DNA of 64,000 nt from Bacteroidota bacterium (GTDB lineage: Bacteria; Bacteroidota; Ignavibacteria; Ignavibacteriales; Ignavibacteriaceae): the NCBI GenBank assembly GCA_022564295.1, contig JADFLR010000014.1, positions 24,284 through 88,283 of the forward strand, read 5' to 3'. This document shows, in pieces, positions 35,138 to 43,542 of this stretch. The stretch's first letter is position 1. Each line of letters opens with the position of its first letter. The notes under the pieces were generated by a model that did not search any database, was not told the DNA's origin, and worked only from the letters and a program-made list of their open reading frames with translations. A program made the position numbers and the translations under genes.

Positions 35138-35704
35138 TTAAAGTGCAAGTTTGTGATTTAAATAGGAATATCCTTTAACGACCTCATACTGCGTCTCGAA
35201 TTTGTCAGAGTTCCATCTATTAATTAAGAAGATTATTATTGACTTTATGAATTTTGAAGTGAATAATATATTAAAGCCAATTTTTGTCATAGCCAACCTA
35301 AGCAACAAACTGTTTTCTCGGGCAGATTTTATTAAAAGCTCTCCTAACTCTTTGGCCTCAGGTGACATGTCGCTGGGCTTATAAATCCTAAGTGTTTCTT
35401 CGTTAAATACAAAATTAACTTTTGCAGCTCTTTCTATGATGGTACTTAAATACCGTTCTAAAGCAGCCGAATAAAAATTAAAATTAAAATATTTAATAAG
35501 ATTGACCGTAAAATTCACTGTTGAATATATTGGTTCGTATTTCGATGGGTCTTTAGATTCTACTATGGCAGAGATTATTTGATCTCTCAATTTGAAGTAT
35601 GGATATTTTTGTGTCTTTCTTCTCTGCTTTTTAAAGAAATTATATTCAATGATCATTATTACTATGGCAACGATCATTATTGCAATAGCAAGTATATCAG
35701 TCAT
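35138..35704 (-). CDS. 188-aa membrane-anchored protein, unknown function
   Basis: Begins with one transmembrane helix (ILAIAIMIVAIVIMIIEYNFF) followed by a basic stretch (KKQRRKTQKYP) and a helical soluble domain with no motif I recognise. A second hydrophobic stretch lies near residues 155-170 (ILFTSKFIKSIIIFLIN). The start has GGAGG upstream (CTAAGGAGGAAATA). It is the last gene of a three-gene minus-strand group of small proteins. Confidence 0.65.
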   Translation of the reverse strand: MTDILAIAIMIVAIVIMIIEYNFFKKQRRKTQKYPYFKLRDQIISAIVESKDPSKYEPIYSTVNFTVNLIKYFNFNFYSAALERYLSTIIERAAKVNFVFNEETLRIYKPSDMSPEAKELGELLIKSARENSLLLRLAMTKIGFNILFTSKFIKSIIIFLINRWNSDKFETQYEVVKGYSYLNHKLAL

Positions 35705-35725
35705 TATTTCCTCCTTAGAATATGA

Positions 35726-35977
35726 TTAATTATTTTTTGAGCTCTTTCTTTTTCCTCCTACTTGTTTTAACGCTATTTCTTGATATTTGTTTCTTTCTTC
35801 CCTTAAATCTTTGATCCATTCATCCTTCACTTCAATTAATCTTTTACAGCTCCTATAACATCTTAAGCTATTTATAATTAACGCCACCATAATAGCTATC
35901 ATTCCCACAATTATGGGGTCGTTATTTTCAGAGTTTAAAAGCGCCCACAGATCTTTAATAAAATCAATAAAAGCCAT
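35726..35977 (-). CDS. 83-aa small membrane protein, unknown function
   Basis: The ATG at 35977 is chosen because GGGAAGGGAAGA precedes it; an upstream Met has no such site. A short N-terminal helix (FIDFIKDLWALL) is followed by one transmembrane segment (PIIVGMIAIMVALIINSL) and a charged tail predicted as coiled helix (KDEWIKDLREERNKYQEIAL) ending in KRKSSKNN. The layout resembles phage holins or small membrane anchors, but no lysis genes are nearby. It is 21 bp upstream of the 188-aa gene. Confidence 0.6.
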   Translation of the reverse strand: MAFIDFIKDLWALLNSENNDPIIVGMIAIMVALIINSLRCYRSCKRLIEVKDEWIKDLREERNKYQEIALKQVGGKRKSSKNN

Positions 35978-36137
35978 TCTTCCCTTCCCGTAAATATTTA
36001 CCAAAGATTAAGCCAGAAATATTCCTTAATACTCAAACATCTTAATAAATATTCACAATGTCAATACTTTTAGTACAATTGGCATAAGAATTATTTATCG
36101 CGTCTATTCTCATTATCGAACATTTCATGGAAGTTAT

Positions 36138-36284
36138 TTAGTTCTTTTTCCGCTTACCAGCGCTCTTCTTAATTGTTTCAACTATTGTAGTTTTCTTTCG
36201 GCGCTCAGACTCTATAACCTTTATAAATTTTCCAGTGCCAGCATCTCTTCCTACTTTGGACGTTTTGCTTTTCTTATTAGACAT
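36138..36284 (-). CDS. 48-aa basic protein with a VGRDAGTGKFI motif
   Basis: AGAGGGAACA before the ATG supports translation. The sequence SKVGRDAGTGKFIKVIESER is a recurring pattern in very small bacterial proteins, followed by a KKTTIVETIKK tail. No function is known to me. It lies 160 bp upstream of the 83-aa gene on the same strand and may belong to the same unit. Confidence 0.6.
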   Translation of the reverse strand: MSNKKSKTSKVGRDAGTGKFIKVIESERRKKTTIVETIKKSAGKRKKN

Positions 36285-36517
36285 TGTTCCCTCTTGATTT
36301 AATTAATAAATAAACCACACCCAATAATTGAGCTGTACTAGAATAATAACCACAGTAACAATCTCCATTTCTTTTTATTGTGTAACCGAACTTAATCCTG
36401 CCAGCTTGTATATGGCTATTGAATCGATTGCAAAAAGTACCATGTTATCTTTCGCCGGCTTGGTCTCCGCAATTTTCACCTGTGTATCTCAAATCACATA
36501 AACGAAAATTATTACAC

Positions 36518-36566
36518 TTGACAAATAGATACTATTTAGTATTTTAGCAGTTGCTAATATACTAAA
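36518..36566 (+). promoter_or_regulatory. Promoter and 32-nt palindromic operator of the mercury-region ArsR gene
   Basis: TTGACA at 36518-36523 is followed by TATTTT near 36540. From 36535 to 36566 a nested palindrome has arms TTTAGTAT/ATACTAAA outside and TAGCA/TGCTA inside, with 15 of 16 positions paired. A shorter overlapping repeat ATACTA-TT-TAGTAT covers 36529-36542. This is a typical ArsR/SmtB operator location, ten bases before the ATG. The rest of 36285-36517 shows no supported gene. Confidence 0.75.
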
Positions 36567-36576
36567 GGTTAAATAA

Positions 36577-36981
36577 ATGAAAAAGAAAGAAATACTGGTT
36601 GAAGGTCATCTCTGCATTGGTCCGCATTTTACAGATGAAGAGTTTGGTTTGATAAAAAAGAATATCAATCAACTTGAAGGTTTGAATACTCTTGCGGATC
36701 TTCTCTCGGTTGTTGGAAATGCGGTACGATTGAAGATTGTCTATCTTCTTTATGCACATAAAGAGTTATGTGTTTGCGATTTGGCAGAAATTCTTCAAAT
36801 GAGTGATTCTGCAGTTTCGCAGCATTTAAGAAAACTTAAAGATAGGCTCATCGTAAAAAGTAGAAAGGATTCCCAAACAGTTTATTACTCTTTAGAAAGT
36901 AAATTGTTTATGGATATTCTTTCTCAGTACTTTGTTATACCAGAAGTACAAAACAGGTTTGATTTGATCAGCCAGAACTAA
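36577..36981 (+). CDS. ArsR/SmtB-family metal-responsive repressor
   Basis: 134 aa. Winged-helix domain with VVGNAVRLKIVYLLYAHKEL and LQMSDSAVSQHLRKLKDRLI. The metal site is the alpha3 motif ELCVCDLAEIL (Cys-x-Cys-x-Asp), as in CadC/ArsR-type sensors for soft metals. It starts the mercury-type gene run (MerP-like, MerTP, MerB downstream), so Hg(II) is the likely signal; a MerR regulator is absent here. Cd, Pb or As(III) cannot be excluded. Confidence 0.9.
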   Translation: MKKKEILVEGHLCIGPHFTDEEFGLIKKNINQLEGLNTLADLLSVVGNAVRLKIVYLLYAHKELCVCDLAEILQMSDSAVSQHLRKLKDRLIVKSRKDSQTVYYSLESKLFMDILSQYFVIPEVQNRFDLISQN

Positions 36982-37037
36982 ATATGATTTTATTATTAAT
37001 AACAAACAATCATTAACATTAATAACAGGAAACTAAA

Positions 37038-37370
37038 ATGAAATACTTATTAATTCTTTCCACGCTGATAATTTTCGGATTAACAGTTACAATCAGTGCA
37101 CAATCCGAAACAAAAAGTGATGAAACAAAAGTTGAAACAAAAACTTATTCCGTTGAAGGTATGACCTGTCAGGGTTGTGTCAGTTCGGTCGAAAGTAAAC
37201 TTGGAAAGATTGACGGTGTACAAGAGTATGAAGTTGATCTGGAAAAAGGTGAAGCCGTTGTTGAATTTGATCCTGAAAAAGTAAAGAGCGAAGATATTGA
37301 AAAGGAATTCGAGAAGAGTCCTTATAAAGTAACTGTTAAGGAAACTGAAAAGAATAACCAGCAGGAGTGA
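37038..37370 (+). CDS. merP: Secreted MerP-like heavy-metal-binding protein
   Basis: 110 aa: signal peptide (YLLILSTLIIFGLTVTISAQ), an acidic/Thr linker, then a heavy-metal-associated domain with GMTCQGCVSSVESKLGKIDG (M-x-C-x-x-C) and a beta-alpha-beta pattern. MerP binds Hg(II) in the periplasm and passes it to MerT. Copper chaperones share the fold; context decides for Hg. It is 56 bp after the regulator. Confidence 0.85.
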   Translation: MKYLLILSTLIIFGLTVTISAQSETKSDETKVETKTYSVEGMTCQGCVSSVESKLGKIDGVQEYEVDLEKGEAVVEFDPEKVKSEDIEKEFEKSPYKVTVKETEKNNQQE

Positions 37371-37445
37371 TTCGTTTATTTAGATTTTATTGATGTGAGA
37401 GAACATACAAAAAAGCGATAGAAAATTTATTGTAAGGCATAAGTT

Positions 37446-38102
37446 ATGGAAACGAAAACAGCATCTGAAAATAAATGGATAGGTGCAGGAATGTTAGCTG
37501 CAATTGCTGCATCGCTCTGTTGTATTACGCCTGTTTTAGCAGTGCTGGTCGGTTTGGGAGGTATTGCATCAACATTTGCCTTTCTTGATCCGTTAAGACC
37601 ATACTTGATTGGCTTTACAGCCATTGTGCTGGGATATGCTTTTTACAATGCATATAAACCGAAGAAGGATGGTGATTTGGAATGTGCATGTGATGACGAA
37701 GAAATTCCTGCAAAGAAAAGCTTTCTTAACTCAAAAGCATTCCTCTGGGTTGTTGCAGGCGCTAGTATTTTAATGTTCGCATTTCCTTCTTACTCGCATA
37801 TCTTCTTTCCGGATACAAATAATAATATTGTTGTTGTAAATGAAAGCAATATTATAGAAGCAAAACTATTTATCGAAGGAATGACCTGCACTGGCTGTGA
37901 AGAATCGGTGAACTATGCATTAAGAACTAAAGAAGGTGTAATCAGGGTAACTTCTTCTTATGAAACAGGAATTGCTAATGTAAAGTATGATAAGTCTAAA
38001 ATAAAGCCGGAGCAACTTGCACAAGCAATTGAAGATGAAGTTGGTTATAAAGTAAAAAGTTATGAAATAAAAAAGATAAATGAAGGATTAGAAAATGAAT
38101 GA
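37446..38102 (+). CDS. merT: Mercuric transport protein MerTP (MerT fused to a MerP domain)
   Basis: 218 aa. Helix 1 has the MerT vicinal pair (LAAIAASLCCITPVLAVL), then two more helices with a cytoplasmic loop rich in Cys and acids (LECACDDEEIPAKK). From about residue 140 a MerP-type domain (IEGMTCTGCEESVNYAL) is exposed outside. It imports Hg(II) for reduction inside. The fused form is common in Bacteroidota. The last 8 bp overlap the next gene. Confidence 0.9.
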   Translation: METKTASENKWIGAGMLAAIAASLCCITPVLAVLVGLGGIASTFAFLDPLRPYLIGFTAIVLGYAFYNAYKPKKDGDLECACDDEEIPAKKSFLNSKAFLWVVAGASILMFAFPSYSHIFFPDTNNNIVVVNESNIIEAKLFIEGMTCTGCEESVNYALRTKEGVIRVTSSYETGIANVKYDKSKIKPEQLAQAIEDEVGYKVKSYEIKKINEGLENE

Positions 38103-38406
38103 TAAATTAAAAATTGAAATTCAACATTTTCGCGGCTGCCCCAACTCTCCAGAAATGATCCACAGAGTTAAAGAGGCAATAAAAGGTAGCGAAGAAAAAA
38201 TTGAGTATAACGAAGTTCTTGTTGAGAGTAATGAACTCGCCGAAAAATTAAAATTCAGAGGATCACCGACAGTACTTATTAACGGAGAAGATATTGAAGG
38301 AAGAGAAGAACCGGAGTCTGCTTCATTAAATTGCAGGGTTTATGAGAATGGTTTGCCTTCTATAGATGAGATTAGAGAAAAAATCCTAAGCAATAATCAA
38401 GTTTAA
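38095..38406 (+). CDS. Thioredoxin-like small protein of the mercury cluster
   Basis: 103 aa with a thioredoxin-like fold: IEIQHFRGCPNSPEMIHRV (first active-site Cys kept, second replaced by Ser), then cis-Pro SPTVLINGEDIEG. Proteins of this type travel with merB or merTP operons and are thought to handle bound mercury or act as monothiol carriers. The start overlaps merT by 8 bp, showing translational coupling. Confidence 0.75.
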   Translation: MNDKLKIEIQHFRGCPNSPEMIHRVKEAIKGSEEKIEYNEVLVESNELAEKLKFRGSPTVLINGEDIEGREEPESASLNCRVYENGLPSIDEIREKILSNNQV

Positions 38407-38563
38407 TAAATATAATTGAAAAGTCTGCAGATGTTGCGGTCACTTCGGATGGTTTTATTTAGGTAGTAAACTTTGGAAATGACCAAATCATGATGTTCAA
38501 ACCTAGAAGATAATTTTTTTAATGTAATGATCAAAATTACAATAGAAAAAGGAAAAGAAAACC

Positions 38564-39091
38564 ATGAATACATGTTGTACTGTACCAATTAAAGAAATAG
38601 CTGCTGACCAGCATAAAGAGGGCGGCGAGTGTTGTCTAATAGAACAGACCCCAGCGCCTGCACTAGCAACTTGTCCGGTATCTAAAACCAGTTCACGGAA
38701 AATCAACAGGAGAACGCTTGAACATCTTCTGAAACCAGATTCAGTAAAAAAGATACAAAATGTCCAATACTACTATTGTAACGAGCCCTCCTGTGACGTT
38801 GTCTACTTCAGTCACCAAGGACCATCCTATTTCATTAAGGAAGACCTCACGGTAAAAATTTTTCACAAAGATAATGGCGATAATGTAAACGTCTGTTATT
38901 GTTTTGATTGGACACGGGGAAGGATCGAAGAGCAGATTCGTTCAACCGGGCAATCCACCGCCTCAGAAGAAATCGCCCAACAAGTAAAAGATCAAAAATG
39001 TATCTGTGACATTACAAACCCTAAAGGTCGATGTTGTTTAGGGGATATCAATCGAGTTATAAAAGAAGTAAAACAACAGCAAAAACTTTAA
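38564..39091 (+). CDS. CopZ-like zinc/2Fe-2S-binding protein
   Basis: 175 aa, 14 or more Cys. Two N-terminal CC pairs (NTCCTVP, ECCLIEQ) precede a domain with YYYCNEPSCDVVYFS, the CopZ N-terminal zinc-binding pattern. It continues to VNVCYCFDWTRGRIEEQI and a C-terminal KCICDITNPKGRCCLGDINR, which matches BFD-like 2Fe-2S modules. The canonical C-terminal copper chaperone domain is absent. It likely buffers thiophilic metals. Confidence 0.75.
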   Translation: MNTCCTVPIKEIAADQHKEGGECCLIEQTPAPALATCPVSKTSSRKINRRTLEHLLKPDSVKKIQNVQYYYCNEPSCDVVYFSHQGPSYFIKEDLTVKIFHKDNGDNVNVCYCFDWTRGRIEEQIRSTGQSTASEEIAQQVKDQKCICDITNPKGRCCLGDINRVIKEVKQQQKL

Positions 39092-39120
39092 ACGCAATTA
39101 AATCATCAAGAGGTTATAAA

Positions 39121-39504
39121 ATGAAAACTCTTATTTGCCGTACTTGTGGCTGTTCCCTTGTTAGATTAGGGATTAGCAAAGAGCATGCTGCCACTTACAG
39201 TTATAATGGTGAAGAACACCATTTTTGTTGTCAGGGATGTAGTGAATTGTTCATCACGGATCCGATCAAATACCTCCAGGATACTGACAATTTAATTGTA
39301 TGCCCAAGCTGTCTGGCTGAAAAACCACCGGATATGGCAGTCATATTGGAAATTGCCGGGCGGGAAGTTGACTTCTGCCGATGTCCATATTGCGCAGAAG
39401 TATTCCGGAAAGACCCTGATTTTTACATCAACCGTTTAGAAGGGACGATAGCCAACGAGGGAGCGGTTCTTGACCATGAAGGATGTTGTATCAGACCAGA
39501 CTAA
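39121..39504 (+). CDS. YHS/TRASH-like Cys-rich metal-binding protein
   Basis: 127 aa from the ATG at 39121; an upstream frame extension overlaps the CopZ-like gene and lacks support. Pairs of Cys appear as ICRTCGCS, HFCCQGCSELF (YHS-like C-x2-C...C), VCPSCLAEK and FCRCPYCAEVF, with a final GCCIRPD. The repeated arrangement suggests two zinc-ribbon or YHS-type folds. It belongs to the metal cluster; a mercury or copper sequestration role is inferred. Confidence 0.65.
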   Translation: MKTLICRTCGCSLVRLGISKEHAATYSYNGEEHHFCCQGCSELFITDPIKYLQDTDNLIVCPSCLAEKPPDMAVILEIAGREVDFCRCPYCAEVFRKDPDFYINRLEGTIANEGAVLDHEGCCIRPD

Positions 39505-39838
39505 AAACCTTTAGATGAGAAACAAGCAGTGTATTTGGCTAAAATAAACAAGTTTTGAGAAAGGATTCTATTGCACAAAATCAGGCAAAGAATACTATTG
39601 TAAAATAAAATGCTTTAAATAGATCCTGAAAAAAAGTATTATCATGAAAGCAGCAATTATCCATAAATATTAAGATGGTGGTATATTATTGTAAACTATT
39701 TGTGGTGGATGTTATAATAATTTATGGGTTATTAAAGAATATCAATATAATAAATTAAATCAATTGTGAGAATCTTTTCGGATTTCGTAATACCGATAGT
39801 GAGTAAATCAAATTCTTAAAAAGAAAGCGTAAGACAAA
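39505..39838. other. Intergenic region; only a trace of a decayed gene
   Basis: At 39644 the frame MKAAIIHKY followed by a stop resembles the first residues of zinc-type alcohol dehydrogenases, and GGG continues in a shifted frame. Nothing else is recognisable, so this is at most a small relic. Confidence 0.25.
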
Positions 39839-40834
39839 ATGAAAAAAATATTATTCTTTGGATTTTTTGCCCTGCTTATATTTTTGGGCTGTAATAAAGA
39901 ACATCCCGAAACGAAGAATCAATCCGTGCAGCTCCCTGAAAAAACAGTTACTTCCCAAAGTAAGATAATTAAAGTAGGCAAAGGTCCCGATGCACTTTTC
40001 TTAACATCCGATGAAAAATTTCTTTATGTAGCAAATGTTGAAGATAATTTCATTTCTGTAATTAATACTGAAACAGAAAATGTAGTTGGAAAGATTGAGG
40101 GAATAAAATATCCATGGGGATTTTCAAGATTGGGCAACTCAGATTTGGTTGCAGTAAGCGGCTACGATAAACAAATTGTGATTATCAATTTTACCACTCA
40201 CAAGATTGTAGAAGAAAAATCATTCAATGAAAACTTAGGAGGTATAACCTCAACGGGTGACGGAAGATTTATATATGTAATTGAAACGGGGAAGAATAAA
40301 GCATTAAAACTTGATGCAGCTTCTCTAAAAATTTTAGATAGTTATGAAACCGGCAATGGTCCTGACGGAATAGGCATTTCAAAGGATGAAAGTAAAATTT
40401 ATACGACCAATACAAAAGATGGAACTATTTCGGTCATCAACACAAAAACTAAAAAATCAAGTTTATTAGAGGTGGGTGGCAAACCGGAGTTGGTGCATTA
40501 CAACCACGATCGTTCATTACTCTTTATAAGCAACTTTAAGCTGAATAAAATTCATATAATTGATACAAATACAGATAAGATCATTCACGAGATCACTGAT
40601 TTGAAATCTCCCGAAGAAGCTGTTTTATCCAAATCAGAAAAATTGCTTTACGTTGTAAACTTCAGTGCAAAGAAAGTTTTTGTGTACGATGCTTCAACGT
40701 ATCAAAAGCTTGATCAAGAATATTCTGTAGGTAATAAGCCTATCGGTGTAATATCTGCACTCAACGATACAAAGTTATTTGTTTCTAATTATGGGGATAA
40801 TTCTGTTACGATTATTCAACTGAAAAATGAATAA
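39839..40834 (+). CDS. YVTN-type beta-propeller lipoprotein
   Basis: 331 aa with lipoprotein signal (LLIFLGCNKE; lipidated Cys near residue 19). About seven YVTN-type blades of around 42 residues, for example KFLYVANVEDNFISVINTE and SKIYTTNTKDGTISVINTK. Such proteins are seven-bladed propellers on the periplasmic or outer face. It is 18 bp before merB in the same direction. A metal or protein-binding role is inferred from neighbours. Confidence 0.8.
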   Translation: MKKILFFGFFALLIFLGCNKEHPETKNQSVQLPEKTVTSQSKIIKVGKGPDALFLTSDEKFLYVANVEDNFISVINTETENVVGKIEGIKYPWGFSRLGNSDLVAVSGYDKQIVIINFTTHKIVEEKSFNENLGGITSTGDGRFIYVIETGKNKALKLDAASLKILDSYETGNGPDGIGISKDESKIYTTNTKDGTISVINTKTKKSSLLEVGGKPELVHYNHDRSLLFISNFKLNKIHIIDTNTDKIIHEITDLKSPEEAVLSKSEKLLYVVNFSAKKVFVYDASTYQKLDQEYSVGNKPIGVISALNDTKLFVSNYGDNSVTIIQLKNE

Positions 40835-40852
40835 ACATACAAGGAGTAAAAA

Positions 40853-41521
40853 ATGAATTTAAAGAAAACGAACCTCAGCAAAATTGCAAGCCTATTGAAT
40901 GATGCAGGCATACCGCCACGATTTGAACCGCATCAATCGCAATTGTTAATCAAAGTCTGGCGGATGGTGGCAAATGGTGTACCTGTCTCCCAAGAGCAAA
41001 TTGCACTGGTAGCATCAGAAATTAACATGCCGCTTGATTCAGCCACTTCATTCTTGCGGCAGGTTAGTGAATTTGATAAAAGTGGCAATGTAGTTGGTTT
41101 ATTTGGCTTGTCCCAGAATAAGCATCCACATCTTTTTCGGTCAAATGATATTACACTACATACATGGTGTGCGTGGGATAGTTTATTTTTACCTGCTATG
41201 ATTAAGCAGAGTGCAAAAATAGAATCCAAATGTCCGGTTACAGGTGAAAAAATAAGTATAACTGTATCCCCTACAATGGTAGAAAAAACAGAACCGGTGA
41301 ATGCTGCTTTATCAATTGTAATTCCTGACGTAAAGGAAGATAGCATAAAGGGTGTTGAAGAAATTTGGATGATATTCTGTCATCATGTTTTCTTTTTCAG
41401 TTCACCTGATGCTGCAAATACTTGGTTAGAGGATAAAAAGATGAATACAACTGTTCTTACCGTTGAGGAGGGTTATCAACTCGGACAGTTGACATTTAAA
41501 GAACTAATGAATTTTGTTTAG
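40853..41521 (+). CDS. merB: Organomercurial lyase
   Basis: 222 aa. Catalytic residues are visible: Cys106 and Asp109 in HTWCAWDSLFLPAMI, and Cys176 in MIFCHHVFFFSS, matching Cys96, Asp99 and Cys159 of the reference enzyme. CPVTGEKISITVSP (Cys127) is a family signature. MerB cleaves C-Hg bonds by protonolysis, giving Hg(II) for MerA. No merA is in the window, so reduction must be encoded elsewhere or Hg(II) is handled by the thiol proteins around. Confidence 0.95.
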   Translation: MNLKKTNLSKIASLLNDAGIPPRFEPHQSQLLIKVWRMVANGVPVSQEQIALVASEINMPLDSATSFLRQVSEFDKSGNVVGLFGLSQNKHPHLFRSNDITLHTWCAWDSLFLPAMIKQSAKIESKCPVTGEKISITVSPTMVEKTEPVNAALSIVIPDVKEDSIKGVEEIWMIFCHHVFFFSSPDAANTWLEDKKMNTTVLTVEEGYQLGQLTFKELMNFV

Positions 41522-41945
41522 AAAGAAAAAACCCCACATAGAAATGCTATTAAATTCATTGATGATAAGTTTCTTCAATAAAATTGCTGTAAAATATAGA
41601 AGCATAAAATTAACTAACGATTATAAAAAATAAAGTAGTAGGGCATCAAAATAAAGGCAAGTGATTATGGAGTATGTGATAAACTTTTGTAATTGTAGTA
41701 ATTAATAAACAATAAATAAAATTACAGATATGATACTAAAGGAATATGGTTTAAGGTGCTCTGGAATTTTCTAAAAACTACATATTTCATGCCTTGTTAT
41801 ATTGAGAAAATCTTAATATTCTTCTAAAACATTTCAAAAATCAACTTTCTTAAGTGTAATTAATATAGTTTATAGTTTTCGGGAAGAAATTGATCATTCT
41901 TATCGTCTAACATTAAAACCATAAATAGTTAGATGAGTAACGATA
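41522..41945 (+). other. Intergenic region with a hairpin at the sigma factor start
   Basis: No gene seen in 424 bp. Directly before the ATG, TATCGT-CTAAC (41901-41911) pairs with GTTAG (41928-41932) and ACGATA (41940-41945). The structure would include the translation start region. An upstream GTC within CGTCTAAC could be an ECF-type -10, but a -35 is not clear. Confidence 0.4.
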
Positions 41946-42617
41946 ATGGACCTTGCAATTGAGTATGATTTTATATTTAAATCAAGCAGTTTAGTGAATA
42001 AATTTTTAGGAGTTGCAAATCTGAGCAATATTAAATCAAAGTTGACTGAATCAAAAGAGTTAACTGAATATGATTCATGTTCCGGACACACAGAATTATT
42101 AAGTGATTTGTTTAACGATTATCATCAACAGGTATATCGTTTGGCATACCGCATTACACTCTCGCACAAAGATGCAGAGGATATTGTTCAGGATGTATTT
42201 TTAAAACTTTACTATAAACTTCACCAGTTTGAAGAGAAGTCGAAAATTTCAACCTGGATATATAGAATTGCTTTAAATACAAGCATAGATTCACAAAGAC
42301 AATTTAAAAAATGGAAAGAAGAAAAACCTCTTCATATACTCACCGAAAAAGAAATGAATATGCCGAAGCAAAATCCAGATGAACACAACGCAACTGAAAT
42401 TGCCGAATTATTAAACAAAGCGATAACAAAATTAAAAAGACCGTTTCGTACTGTACTTATACTGAGAAATTTTGAAGACTTTACTTATGAAGATATTGCT
42501 GAGATTCTTCAAATTACTTCCGGTACTGTTGCCTCCAGATTAAATCGTGCTTACACGAAATTAAAAATTGAACTTGAAAAATTAGGAATTGATAAACAAT
42601 ATTTAATGAATCAATAG
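41946..42617 (+). CDS. ECF-type sigma factor of the metal/thiol module
   Basis: 223 aa. Region 2 has YHQQVYRLAYRITLSHKDAE and DIVQDVFLKLYYKL plus STWIYRIALNTSID. Region 4 has FEDFTYEDIAEILQITSGTV and ASRLNRAYTKLK. An N-terminal extension of about 50 residues is not part of the core. No RBS is obvious. The stop is 7 bp before the anti-sigma gene, so this is a second sigma/anti-sigma pair in the window. The following five genes are probable targets. Confidence 0.9.
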   Translation: MDLAIEYDFIFKSSSLVNKFLGVANLSNIKSKLTESKELTEYDSCSGHTELLSDLFNDYHQQVYRLAYRITLSHKDAEDIVQDVFLKLYYKLHQFEEKSKISTWIYRIALNTSIDSQRQFKKWKEEKPLHILTEKEMNMPKQNPDEHNATEIAELLNKAITKLKRPFRTVLILRNFEDFTYEDIAEILQITSGTVASRLNRAYTKLKIELEKLGIDKQYLMNQ

Positions 42618-42624
42618 GAAGAAA

Positions 42625-43473
42625 ATGTTTAGATTTTTTCATAATAAAAGATATGACAAATTATTACTGCAATATGCAGAAGGTTTGTTGGATTCTGAAT
42701 TAAAGGATGAAGTAGAAAGTCATATTTCCAAATGTAATAGGTGCAAAGAAAAAATTGGACATATAGAATTTTGTAACAAAGCTTTTCAGGTTGGAAGTAT
42801 AAATCCTGAAATTAATAACTCAGAAATTCTATGGAACCAGATTCGTATGAAAATTGAAGCTGCAGATCTTAAACGTCATAGTGGTTTTTACAGCAAGCCA
42901 ACCCCACGAATTGTTTTTAAACCAGTATTTATTGGTGTTAGTCTTTTATTATTTTTAATAGCAATAAGTATCTGGAGTGACTTACTAAATTTTGGTCCTT
43001 CAGGAGGCAGAAACATAACACAACAAGCAGGCGTTGCATTTGATCTTGGGTATTATCTTGATTTGAAAGATATTCCTGACAAACAAGAGGAATTTAATAA
43101 CACATTCAACGTCAAAACTGTTGGAATTAATGAGATTAAACGTCACCCGAATTTGACAACTGATTGTTATAAAATTCTGAAGCAGACGTGCAGCGTGAAT
43201 AATACCAGATTATTGACCAGTAACGGGAATGAGTGTTTGGAGATTTCCTCATCAATTAATGGTAAGCCGTTTACTGTGCTTCAACAAGGTTCTGGTAGCA
43301 ATTGGTCATTCGGTAACTACACAATTGGGAAAAAATATATCTCAGGTATCGAATGTTTTATAGTGAAAGATGGAAATACTACAGCAGTTAACTGGAAGGG
43401 AAAAACAGGGAATTATATGATTGTGGGTAATTTAAATGAATCTGAGATTGAAATGATTGTGCTATGGTTGTGA
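42625..43473 (+). CDS. Membrane anti-sigma factor with zinc finger
   Basis: 282 aa. N-terminal zf-HC2-like motif HISKCNRCKEKI (His-x3-Cys-x2-Cys). One transmembrane helix near residues 94-113 (KPVFIGVSLLLFLIAISIW). The periplasmic part of about 165 residues has Cys in TDCYKILKQTCSVN and NECLEIS, which may sense thiol-reactive metals. No HEAT repeats, unlike the first anti-sigma protein. It likely holds the upstream sigma factor until a periplasmic signal. Confidence 0.85.
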   Translation: MFRFFHNKRYDKLLLQYAEGLLDSELKDEVESHISKCNRCKEKIGHIEFCNKAFQVGSINPEINNSEILWNQIRMKIEAADLKRHSGFYSKPTPRIVFKPVFIGVSLLLFLIAISIWSDLLNFGPSGGRNITQQAGVAFDLGYYLDLKDIPDKQEEFNNTFNVKTVGINEIKRHPNLTTDCYKILKQTCSVNNTRLLTSNGNECLEISSSINGKPFTVLQQGSGSNWSFGNYTIGKKYISGIECFIVKDGNTTAVNWKGKTGNYMIVGNLNESEIEMIVLWL

Positions 43474-43542
43474 GAAATTTTATAAATGATATTAGTGAAA
43501 TTTAATTGCTTATTTCTTAATTAAATCAAACAGGAGCTACTA

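Noticed and set aside
36412..36501. 29-codon frame MAIESIAKSTMLSFAGLVSA... before the mercury-region repressor
   Set aside because: Hydrophobic and tempting as a small membrane peptide, but there is no RBS and it runs into the promoter region.
39644..39700. Start of a zinc-type alcohol dehydrogenase (MKAAIIHKY)
   Set aside because: Only nine residues match before a stop; too short to annotate as a pseudogene.
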